Source of the DNA: CAYLSV01 sp964386435
GTDB lineage: Bacteria > Planctomycetota > Phycisphaerae > Tepidisphaerales > Tepidisphaeraceae
Direction: 5' to 3'
DNA: 48,771 nt
Assembly (NCBI GenBank): GCA_964386435.1
Contig: CAYLSV010000021.1
Location: forward strand, 1 to 48,771
This document shows, one piece after another, positions 26,566 through 34,252 of the stretch. Within the stretch, counting starts at the first letter, position 1, and each line of letters opens with the position of its first letter. Position numbers and translations under genes: made by a program. The notes beneath the pieces were generated by a model, which was given only the letters and a program-made list of their open reading frames with translations, was not told the DNA's origin and ran no database searches.

Positions 26566-28866
26566 ATGATTCGATTCGGTTTGGCCAAATTTGATGCGTT
26601 GGCGCCACGGGTGGCCGCGTGGACGTGCTTGTGTGTCGGGGTCGCCGTGGTGGCCGCAGAAACGCAACCCATGCCGGTGACCCACTGGATCGAGCAGCGA
26701 CGCGCGCAGCAGGCCCAGCAGAACGATGAGCGGCTGGCCGAGCTGCAGCTGGCGGCGGGCGTCTACCTGAGCAACAAGGGTGCGCGTGAGACGGCCGAGA
26801 AAACCGGCTTCCCCGGAGCCGCCGCGGCCCTCGAGCAGTATATGGCCGGCGAAGGCAAAGCCCTGCTCGCCAAGGTGCGGGCGGGCGAAGCGTTGACCGA
26901 GGAGGAGCAGAAGTACCGCAACGTTGTCCTGGCCGTCTGGTACCGCGTCGGCCACAGCGCCGGGTCCGACATCAAGAAGGACCGCGAGCTGGAGCACGAG
27001 TACTACCTCGCAGACGAGCTCGATTTGTCTGCTGACGACATGCGGCAGGCGTATGCCGACCTCGGCAAGGCGAGGGAGCACGGCATCGAAGTGCTCCGCC
27101 AGGCTTACCTCGACGGCGGCATGCTCACGGCCGAGGATCTGCAGGCGATCGAAGACCTGCGCATCGCGTACAGCGGCCAGTCGATCAGCGAGATGTACCT
27201 GCCGGCGCAGCTCGGGTTCCACCCGCTCGCCCCGCGCAGCAAGCCCGACGGCGACTTCTCCTGGGGCCACGAGGTTCGACGCCAGTTGCCCGGGACCAAA
27301 GTCCCCGACGTCCGGCGGGCGACGCTCGAAGCCGTCCGCGAACGCGACAGCTACACCGAAATCCCCGACTTCGCCCGTGGCTTCCGCTCCCTCGTCCGGC
27401 CGGACGGCGTCGTGCAGTACCTCGAGGTAATGAGCGGTTATGAGATGACCGAGGTCGACGGCACACCGGTCGCGAGGCTGCCCGATGATCTGACAGGACC
27501 GGGCGAGGAGGGCACGGTCTCGGTGCAGGAGATCGTGGACGGCAAGCCGGTGCTCTTCTTCCACAACGACCCGGTCGATTTGCCGCTCACGCGGGCGATC
27601 GACATGGTGCCGGTCGTGATGAAGGCGTACGAAGACGTCTTCGACTTCCACTTTGCCACCGTCGGCATCCACGACCGCAACTACGCCGCCAACCGCTACT
27701 ACGAGTTCGCCAACCCCAGCGGCAGCCTGCGGGTCGGGCACCACCATACGTGGGATGAAGAAGAACGCGCCCGCCGATTGAGCGTCATGCTCGTTCAGTG
27801 GCCGCAAAGTGACGTCTTCCCGGCGAGCGTCGACAACATGTTCGACCACACGAAGGACCGTTTTGCCGGCAACGGCGGGCAAAACCGGTACTACCTCGTC
27901 GGCCACGACGGCGTGATCAGCCACGAGAACGCCGGACCCTTCGAGGCGACGAACGAGTTCAATGTGGCCGAAGGCGCGATGATCCGACTGCTCGAGAACG
28001 GCGGCACCGGCGTCGTCGAAGAGGCGGACAAGCTGCCCTACTTCGCCCCGAGCGACCCCGACCTGCTGATCACCTCGGCCGACGTGACGAAGGTCGATTC
28101 GGACGGCATCGAGCTGAGCTGGAACGGCAACACCTTCCGCGTCGAGCCGACCGAGCACGCCCACGTCACGCTGAACCACGAACTGGCCGAGCTGAGCGAC
28201 CTGCAGGTCGGCGACAAGGCGATCGTCTTCTCGCGACTGAGCCGGGTGATGCCTGGCGTGAGCTTCGAATGGCCGGACGTCGGGCACGAGCGCCTCAGCG
28301 AGCCGATGGCGCTTGAGCAGGACGGCCGGACCTTTGTCGGCCGCCGCTTGGGGCACATGAACTCGATGGACCAGCACGTCCTGCTGCTCAATGACCTCGA
28401 CGGCATCGACGTCCTGCCGGGCACGCAGATCATGGGCCTGCGTGACCAGAAGCGGCACAATCGCCAGGAAACCTATGCCAACACGAGGATCATCTGGCGG
28501 GGCGGCCGCGTGACGGCGGTCGATCCCCAGACGCGGGAAGTCACCGTCGCCTGGCACGACTACGACACCGACGGTGTCAACGGCCGCTCCATCCTGAAGG
28601 AATGGGACGACGAGGGCATCGAGTACAAGCTCGACCGCGACACAAAACGTCGCCACGAAATCGTCGAGACCTGGATCGAAGCCGGCTCAGGAGAGTCGAA
28701 GCTCCACGTGCCCGATCACTGCGCGATCACGCTCAACGGCCAGTACCAGGACGACCTTGTCGTCCAGCCGGACGACTTCGTGACGGCCCGCTTTCAGCTG
28801 AACGTCATGGACCAGGAGACGCCGCCGACGAACTTCCTGCGGATCACCCGCCTGCCGCAAAACTGA
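26566..28866 (+). CDS. Secreted protein with a deiodinase-like thioredoxin fold lacking the redox Cys/Sec
   Basis: A 766-residue protein with an N-terminal signal/hydrophobic segment (about 15-31). An alpha-helical region rich in charged residues follows (40-270). Residues about 326-460 resemble the iodothyronine-deiodinase thioredoxin fold: G-K-P-V-L-F-F, then a V-F-D-F-H-F-A-T-V-G-I-H-D strand, V-D-N-M-x-D, R-Y-Y-L-V-G-H-D-G-V-I-S and A-G-P-F. Where deiodinases carry Sec or Cys this protein has H-N-D-P-V-D, so redox chemistry of that kind is unlikely. The last 300 residues are beta-rich and unrecognised. GGAGGAG at 26557-26563 precedes ATG 26566. The double beta-helix gene follows after 11 bases, so they form an operon under the 26479 promoter. 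The fold call is a by-eye inference. Confidence 0.7.
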   Translation: MIRFGLAKFDALAPRVAAWTCLCVGVAVVAAETQPMPVTHWIEQRRAQQAQQNDERLAELQLAAGVYLSNKGARETAEKTGFPGAAAALEQYMAGEGKALLAKVRAGEALTEEEQKYRNVVLAVWYRVGHSAGSDIKKDRELEHEYYLADELDLSADDMRQAYADLGKAREHGIEVLRQAYLDGGMLTAEDLQAIEDLRIAYSGQSISEMYLPAQLGFHPLAPRSKPDGDFSWGHEVRRQLPGTKVPDVRRATLEAVRERDSYTEIPDFARGFRSLVRPDGVVQYLEVMSGYEMTEVDGTPVARLPDDLTGPGEEGTVSVQEIVDGKPVLFFHNDPVDLPLTRAIDMVPVVMKAYEDVFDFHFATVGIHDRNYAANRYYEFANPSGSLRVGHHHTWDEEERARRLSVMLVQWPQSDVFPASVDNMFDHTKDRFAGNGGQNRYYLVGHDGVISHENAGPFEATNEFNVAEGAMIRLLENGGTGVVEEADKLPYFAPSDPDLLITSADVTKVDSDGIELSWNGNTFRVEPTEHAHVTLNHELAELSDLQVGDKAIVFSRLSRVMPGVSFEWPDVGHERLSEPMALEQDGRTFVGRRLGHMNSMDQHVLLLNDLDGIDVLPGTQIMGLRDQKRHNRQETYANTRIIWRGGRVTAVDPQTREVTVAWHDYDTDGVNGRSILKEWDDEGIEYKLDRDTKRRHEIVETWIEAGSGESKLHVPDHCAITLNGQYQDDLVVQPDDFVTARFQLNVMDQETPPTNFLRITRLPQN

Positions 28867-28877
28867 ACCACCGCATC

Positions 28878-31574
28878 ATGAAGATTCGCACCACCATGCT
28901 CGCCGCCCTCTCGCTGGCGGTTGCCACCGTCGCCTTCGCCCAGGAGGCGGAGGAAGAGAAAGACGTCCGCCTGCCCGAACGCAGCGACAGCGACTACGGC
29001 TTCGCCGACTGGAAGGTCAGCGACGAAGACTTTCAGGTCGTTCTCGACCGCTTTACGAAGGCCGGCATCAGTCCGGACGTCATCCGACAGTACCGCCCGT
29101 TCATCAACGCCCGCGATCGTCGCGAGATCAACGAGGGCGATTGGCACAAACGCTACTACAAGCCCGGCTACCCGGACGGCCTCGGCAACGAAGAGCTGGC
29201 CAAGATCGGCTACCTCGACGTCACCGCCGCTCCATTCAACGTCAAACCGAACGACGGCAAGGACGACACCCTCCGCCTGCAGGACGCGATCGACTTCGCC
29301 CGCGACCATCAGCTCGTCACCTTCCTGCCGGCCGGCGAGTACAACGTGAGCGACACGCTCCACCTGGCCCAAGGCACCGTCCGCATGGAGGACGGCAAGC
29401 TGACCGAGACCGACATGTACGGCGTCTACGTCTTCGGCGAGAAGACGGCCGACGGCGAGCGCGCCCGCATCGTCCTGGCCGACGGCAGCTTTCCCGACGC
29501 GAGCAACACCCGGCCGCTGATTTACGTCCAACGCGTCGGCGCGCTCAAGGACAAGAACCGCGAGGTCAGCCGCAACGCCAACACGATCAACTACGGCAAC
29601 CTCGTTCACGGTCTCGAGCTCGTGCTCGGCGACAACCCGGGGGCTTGGGGCATCAGCTTCCAGGCGGCCGAGGGTTCGACAATGCAGGACCTGGTCATCG
29701 ACGCCCGCGGTGCCAACGGCGGCATCAACGGCTTCCCCGGCTCCGGCGGTGGGACGTTCGACATCACCGTCATCGGCGGCCAGGTCGGCATCCAAAGCGA
29801 CGAGTTCCCCGGCTCGGACGGCGTCGACTTCAGAGGTGCGACGCACACGCAGCCCGGCCCGACCATCGCCGGCCTGACGCTGATCGACCAGGAGCTGTAC
29901 GCCATCGCACACGAAAACCGCGGAAACCTCGTGGCCGTCGGCATCACCATCGAGACCGACAAGAACGGCCCGGTCATCCGTACCCGCGAACACTGGTGGG
30001 GCGACCCCTACGGCAGCAGCCTGGCGCTGATCGATTCGACGATCGAGTACAAGTCGTCGTCCCCCGACAACACGGTCTTCGACGCCGGCCGCAGCGTCTG
30101 GCTCGAGGACGTTTACGTGAAGAACGCCGCCCACATCGGCGAGTCACGTTTTCCCGCCGCGTCGGGTCAGGATTGGACGCACGTCCGGGCGCTTGGCATT
30201 GCTAACGAACTCTGGACCGAGCCGCGGACGGCCAAGGTCGAGCAGCCCGACGGCAGCAAGAAGGAGGTCGAGGTCGACGTCGACGAACGCGTCTACGTCG
30301 ACGGCCAGCCGATCGGCGACCACCTCTACCAATCGGTCGGCGTCAGCCAGCCGCCGGCGGATGTGGCGAGGCGGCACCAGATCGGCGACTTCCCGACCCA
30401 CGCCGACGCCGAGAACATCAAGGATCACGGTGCCGTCGGCGACGGCACGGTCGACGACACCGCCGCGATCCGCAAAGCCATCCAAGCCGCCGGCCCCGGC
30501 GGCGTCGTCTTCGTGCCCAAGGGTGTCTTCGTCACCACCGACACGCTTGATCTGCTGCCGAACCAAACGCTCATCGGCGTGCACCACAAGGTGTCGAACA
30601 TCGTCGGCGCCGAAGATGACGAGCGCGGCCGATTCGGCAAGGACGACGATCCGATGACCGGCGAACCCGTGGTGCGGACCGTCGACACCGCCGATGACAC
30701 GACGCGGATCGGGTTCATCGGCCTCAGGCACGCCCGATCTATGGGCTCCCATGACCCGCGGCCCGTCGGCATCTACGCCCTCGAGTGGCGCAGCGGCAAG
30801 GGTAAGGTCGTCGGCGTCGAGGCCAAGGCGGAGCTCAACACGAACTGGTGGGAGCGGCAAGCCTTGCGGCTCCATCTCGGGGCCGACAACGCGAAGCTTG
30901 ACGAGTACTACCAGTCCGACGAGCTCGGCAAGCTCGACCCCCGCGTCGGGTGGGAGATTCCCCACCCCGAAGGCAAAGGCGGCTACGGCAGCGGCCCCGG
31001 CCCCGACGGCTCCTACCCGATCAGCCCGATCAGCCACCCGCTCGTCCAGGTCCGCGGCAACGGCGGCGGACAGTGGTTCCAGTTCTGGAACCACGGCTAC
31101 GACCCCGTCACCAGCGACTACCGCATCCTGCTGATCGAGGACACCGTCAACCGCTTTGAGGTCTACCACCTCCACGGCCAGCACAAACGGTCGGACGCTC
31201 AGTTCGAGGTCCGCCGTGCCAAGAACGTCCACTTCTACGGCTCCAAGCAGGAAGTGCACGACACGTTCCTGCGGATTGTCGATAGCGACGGCATCTACGT
31301 CTACGGCTACGCGGGCATCGGCGGGCCGTTCAAGAAGGGGGACGCGATCTACGAGATCGAGAACTCGACCAACGTGCTGATCACCACCCCGGGAGATGAG
31401 CCGATACTCAACAGCGCAGGCTACGGCCTGAGCAGCCCCCGCAGCCGCTTGTGGCGGCCGTTTGTTAACGACTTCCACTTGGCGATCGATGACAAGACCG
31501 GCCCCACGCCCCCTGCGGCCCGACCCGTCGCCTACCTGCTCGGAAAGCCGCTCGATGCGTCTGACGCGAACTGA
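28878..31574 (+). CDS. Secreted double beta-helix (pectate-lyase-3-like) protein
   Basis: An 898-residue protein with a signal peptide (cleavage after A-F-A, residue 21) and two pectate-lyase-3-like beta-helix modules starting near residue 114 (D-V-T-A-A-P-F-N-V, then D-D-T-L-R-L-Q-D-A-I) and near 512 (H-G-A-V-G-D-G, then D-D-T-A-A-I-R-K-A-I). The whole length is paralogous to the first 900 residues of the 1664-residue protein: both share D-Y-G-F-A-D-W-K near the start, G-Y-L-D-V-T-A-A-P-F-N-V, and N-G-G-G-Q-W-F-Q-F-W-N-H-G-Y-D. It lacks the LEQRRLLA motif and all extra binding modules. It is co-transcribed with the upstream deiodinase-like gene (11-base gap). Probably a polysaccharide lyase or hydrolase; family not assigned. 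Confidence 0.83.
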   Translation: MKIRTTMLAALSLAVATVAFAQEAEEEKDVRLPERSDSDYGFADWKVSDEDFQVVLDRFTKAGISPDVIRQYRPFINARDRREINEGDWHKRYYKPGYPDGLGNEELAKIGYLDVTAAPFNVKPNDGKDDTLRLQDAIDFARDHQLVTFLPAGEYNVSDTLHLAQGTVRMEDGKLTETDMYGVYVFGEKTADGERARIVLADGSFPDASNTRPLIYVQRVGALKDKNREVSRNANTINYGNLVHGLELVLGDNPGAWGISFQAAEGSTMQDLVIDARGANGGINGFPGSGGGTFDITVIGGQVGIQSDEFPGSDGVDFRGATHTQPGPTIAGLTLIDQELYAIAHENRGNLVAVGITIETDKNGPVIRTREHWWGDPYGSSLALIDSTIEYKSSSPDNTVFDAGRSVWLEDVYVKNAAHIGESRFPAASGQDWTHVRALGIANELWTEPRTAKVEQPDGSKKEVEVDVDERVYVDGQPIGDHLYQSVGVSQPPADVARRHQIGDFPTHADAENIKDHGAVGDGTVDDTAAIRKAIQAAGPGGVVFVPKGVFVTTDTLDLLPNQTLIGVHHKVSNIVGAEDDERGRFGKDDDPMTGEPVVRTVDTADDTTRIGFIGLRHARSMGSHDPRPVGIYALEWRSGKGKVVGVEAKAELNTNWWERQALRLHLGADNAKLDEYYQSDELGKLDPRVGWEIPHPEGKGGYGSGPGPDGSYPISPISHPLVQVRGNGGGQWFQFWNHGYDPVTSDYRILLIEDTVNRFEVYHLHGQHKRSDAQFEVRRAKNVHFYGSKQEVHDTFLRIVDSDGIYVYGYAGIGGPFKKGDAIYEIENSTNVLITTPGDEPILNSAGYGLSSPRSRLWRPFVNDFHLAIDDKTGPTPPAARPVAYLLGKPLDASDAN

Positions 31575-31584
31575 ACCCACTGAG

Positions 31585-31618
31585 GCGGCATGAGGGAAAG
31601 CCCCCTCTGGGACGCCGC
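31585..31618 (+). terminator. Possible terminator after the beta-helix gene
   Basis: Nested stems GCGGC (31585-31589) with GCCGC (31614-31618) and GAGGG (31592-31596) with CCCTC (31603-31607), 10 bases past the stop. No T run follows, so this is a weak candidate. Confidence 0.35.
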
Positions 31619-31671
31619 AGCCCGAACACACCGATGTAATCGGCCTGTCCAACTTCTGTAGGAGGAACGTC

Positions 31672-32592
31672 ATGACTCACCCATCCCCCCGCCAGCCGCA
31701 AGGCTTCACGCTCGTGGAGCTCCTCGTCGTGATTGGCATCATTGCGGTGCTCATCAGCATCCTGCTCCCGGTGCTCGGCTCGGCTCGAGGCGCGGCCGAG
31801 ACGGTCGCGTGCAAGTCGAACCTGCGGCAGCAGGCCCTGGGCTTCATGTACTACGCCCACGACAGCGACCAATGGCTCCCGCCCGTCGAAGGCGGCCCAA
31901 TGACCCGCGAGGCGAACGGCAGCACAGTGGTGAGTTTCCCCAGGCTCGCCTGGTCCAACACGCAGAATTGGCCCTTCTTCATCGCTCAGTACGTCGGCTT
32001 CGATTCCGCCGTACGGCCCTACGTGGAGCACAACCCGGGCCGCGACATGATCAACCAGTACCTGCCCAGTCAGAACTCGGTGCTGGTTTGTCAGTCGACG
32101 GACGACAACTTCTTCTACAACACCAACTCGAACCCGAGCGAGTACTCACGCCAGATCCTGCGCGGGTACGGCATGAACCGCAACATCCCGCCGGGCGACC
32201 GTGAGACGCATTTGTCCCGCTACAGCGGCTGGAACGTCGGGGGCGACTACCGCCTGCAACGGCGCGACCACGGGCGACTCAGCGGCCTCATCGGCTCCGC
32301 CTCCGAACATCTCGTGGCCGCCGACGGCCTCGAACGCATCGGCGATCTGGAGACTTTCTATCAAGCCGGTAACCAGTCAAGCACCAACTTCGATAAACGA
32401 GCCGTCGACTTTCTGCGGCACCGGATGGGCAGCACCACTGGTGCCAACTTCGCTTACCTCGACGGCCACGTCGAATCGTTCGACCGCGACGAGATTAAGC
32501 AACGCGCCCTCAACGAACGCCAAACGGCCGACGGCGGCCCCAACGCCGCGGTGGGCCCCACGCTGTTCGCCCCAACCAAGTATTATCGTTGA
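31672..32592 (+). CDS. Type II pseudopilin-like protein with H-X9-DG motif
   Basis: A 306-residue protein. The N-terminal prepilin cleavage/methylation signal G-F-T-L-V-E-L-L-V-V-I is followed by one hydrophobic helix (I-I-A-V-L-I-S-I-L-L-P-V). The C-terminal part contains H-R-M-G-S-T-T-G-A-N-F-A-Y-L-D-G-H-V, the H-X9-DG motif of the very large planctomycete DUF1559-like pseudopilin families. GGAGG lies before ATG 31672. These proteins are numerous in planctomycetes and often sit beside degradation genes; their role is not settled. Membrane-anchored with an extracellular globular domain. Confidence 0.88.
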   Translation: MTHPSPRQPQGFTLVELLVVIGIIAVLISILLPVLGSARGAAETVACKSNLRQQALGFMYYAHDSDQWLPPVEGGPMTREANGSTVVSFPRLAWSNTQNWPFFIAQYVGFDSAVRPYVEHNPGRDMINQYLPSQNSVLVCQSTDDNFFYNTNSNPSEYSRQILRGYGMNRNIPPGDRETHLSRYSGWNVGGDYRLQRRDHGRLSGLIGSASEHLVAADGLERIGDLETFYQAGNQSSTNFDKRAVDFLRHRMGSTTGANFAYLDGHVESFDRDEIKQRALNERQTADGGPNAAVGPTLFAPTKYYR

Positions 32593-32619
32593 CCCCGCCA
32601 GGCGGCGAAGCCGAGTGGG

Positions 32620-32998
32620 TCACGACGTATGGCCCGTCGGATAAAAGCGCGTGAGCTTGACGCGGGCGTCATCGGCGGTGGCGAAGCGTCCGGCGACGCC
32701 GCTGGCGGCGGGCACGTTGTTACCACCAGCCTTGCTCGGACCTCGCGGACGATCCGACGCTTGGGTTAGGGCCGACCACACAACGCCGCACCCGCTCGGA
32801 GGGCCGCACACTGGTACCCAACGCCACCGTGACGACCTTGGCCTTCGACGCTGTCCCCGCGGCGGCATCAGCCTTGAGCAGGATGTAGGCACGTTTGATC
32901 AATCTGAGCTTGCAAACCGACTCGCGTCTGCGGCGAATGAGCTTCCAACGCCGATCACGCTGTTCATCGTTCAGCACCACGACAAGCTTTTTGGGCAT
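32620..32998 (-). pseudogene. IS630 family transposase relic
   Basis: From ATG 32998 the frame encodes a typical IS630 N-terminus (M-P-K-K, a charged helix, then K-R-A-Y-I-L-L-K-A-D-A and remains of S-V-R-x-x-E-R-V-R). After about 80 residues the frame breaks. In another frame the end (R-F-A-T-A-D-D-A-R-V-K-L-T-R-F-Y-P) matches the family C-terminus (F-T-T-A-D-A-R-x-K-L-x-R-L-Y-P). The DDE catalytic core in between is gone, so the gene is dead. It abuts the IS5 relic at 33002. Confidence 0.7.
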
Positions 32999-33601
32999 CT
33001 AGGAGCTGTTTGAGCACACCAGTTCGAGCAGGACGTGGGTGATGCCGAGTTGGACGAAGGCAAAGTAGTTGACCGCCAGCTTGTCGCTCCGCGTGGCGAT
33101 GCGACGGTAGCGCTTCAAGCTCCGCACCCGCCGCTCAACGACATTCCTCCGGCGGTAAAGCTCCAGATTGAACAAAGGCCGCCTGCCCCGGCGTGATGGT
33201 CGCGTCCAGGACAACGCCCGACCCGCAGTTCACAAGGTGCAGCTTGCTGCCGCCCCTGGACCGCCCCAGAGGTTGGTGCCGTCGGCACAACGGGCTGAAC
33301 GGTCGATCGGGCCCCGCCTGTCCGCCCGCAGCCGTAGGCGGTCGGCCAGCCGGTCGAACACGCCCATCAGCCGCCAGCGGTTGCAGTGGTGGTAGACCGT
33401 GCCCCACGGCCCGTAGCGGTGCCGCGGCACGTGCAGCCACTGGCAGCCGACCACCAGGACGTAGAGCATGCCCTCAGACACCGTGCGGCGGTCGGCCATG
33501 GGCCGACCGGTGCGGGCGGTGCTGCGTGAGATGTGCGGCTCGACCACCGACCACTGCTCGTCGCTCAGCGTGATGCCATCGCGTTCAGGTCGCCGGGCCA
33601 T
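32999..33601 (-). pseudogene. IS5 family transposase, frameshifted and internally deleted
   Basis: From ATG 33601 the first frame gives the N-terminal domain (L-S-D-E-Q-W, G-R-P, V-L-V-V-G-C-Q-W, G-P-W-G-T-V-Y). The RNase H-like start R-G-G-S-K-L-H-L-V and T-P-G-Q-A follow in a second frame near 33190-33250. The C-terminus (Y-R-R-R-N-V-V-E-R, I-A-T-R-S-D-K-L-A-V-N-Y) is in a third frame and ends at 32999 in the terminal repeat. The middle of the catalytic domain is deleted. Non-functional. Confidence 0.8.
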
Positions 33602-33644
33602 ACCGGACTTGGCGCGAACCGCGTGCCAGTTCTCTAACGGCTCC
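33002..33644. mobile_element. Decayed IS5 family (IS427-group) insertion sequence
   Basis: Imperfect terminal inverted repeats GGAGCTGTTTGAG (33002-33014) and GGAGCCGTTAGAG (complement of 33644-33632) enclose a 643-base element flanked by TA on both sides (33000-33001 and 33645-33646). TA target duplication and ends of this type are usual for the IS427 group of IS5. The transposase inside is broken and shortened. Confidence 0.75.
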
Positions 33645-33782
33645 TAGGTGCTGGATGATGGTCGCGACGGTGCCGCGGCCGTTGGGGATGGGTGGTTTGC
33701 TGCCACTCCTTAAGCGGGTGTCCCAACGCTGCAAAACTGGTTTGCCTCGTGTGTTGTTGGATGTTCACTGGCGAACCCGGTT

Positions 33783-34220
33783 TCACCGGCGGACTTGCTG
33801 CCGGAGGGCTTTCTTTTCGCCGGTGCGCTTTTTGTTCTCCAGGCGTCGCCGCTTCGAGGCGCGGCTCGGCTTGGTCTTTTTGCGAGGTTTGGGCACGACC
33901 AACGCGCGGCGGACGAGGTCGCGGAGTTTTTCCACCGCCGCGTCGCGGTTGCCAAGTTGGCTGCGGGTGGACTCGTCGCGGAGGTGGAGTTCGTCCTCGT
34001 TCGTGAGAGCTTGGCCGGCGAGTTGGCGCAGGCGGTAGGCGGCGCCCGGCGGCAGGCCGTGCATGGCGGCGATGGGCACCCACAACTCGGCGGCGGTGTT
34101 GAGCTTGTTGACGCTCTGCCCGCCGGGGCCGCTGCTGCGGCTGTATTGCCAGCGAACCTCCGACTCCGGCACGCTCACTCGCGGGCCCAGGCGGATCGAG
34201 TTCGGCGGTGCGTCGTCCAC
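33783..34220 (-). CDS. arfB: ArfB-type peptidyl-tRNA hydrolase (ribosome rescue)
   Basis: A 145-residue protein with a class I release factor-like core and the G-P-G-G-Q motif at residues 31-35 (catalytic Gln in the peptidyl-transferase centre), followed by the S-V-N-K-L-N signature. The tail is long and very basic (K-K-T-K-P, K-R-R-R-L-E-N-K-K), matching the ArfB/YaeJ tail that enters the empty mRNA channel of stalled ribosomes. It lacks the codon-recognition domains of RF1 and RF2. GTG 34220 is the start; miaB begins only 32 bases away in the other direction, so the two promoters must share this short gap. Confidence 0.9.
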   Translation of the reverse strand: MDDAPPNSIRLGPRVSVPESEVRWQYSRSSGPGGQSVNKLNTAAELWVPIAAMHGLPPGAAYRLRQLAGQALTNEDELHLRDESTRSQLGNRDAAVEKLRDLVRRALVVPKPRKKTKPSRASKRRRLENKKRTGEKKALRQQVRR

Positions 34221-34252
34221 ATCGCATGCTACGGCTACAATGCCTGTCCGCC

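Noticed and set aside
26455..28656. A 733-codon frame on the minus strand opposite the deiodinase-like gene
   Set aside because: Low-complexity Val/Asp/Arg-rich translation typical of antisense GC-rich DNA; the plus strand has signal peptide, ribosome site and promoter.
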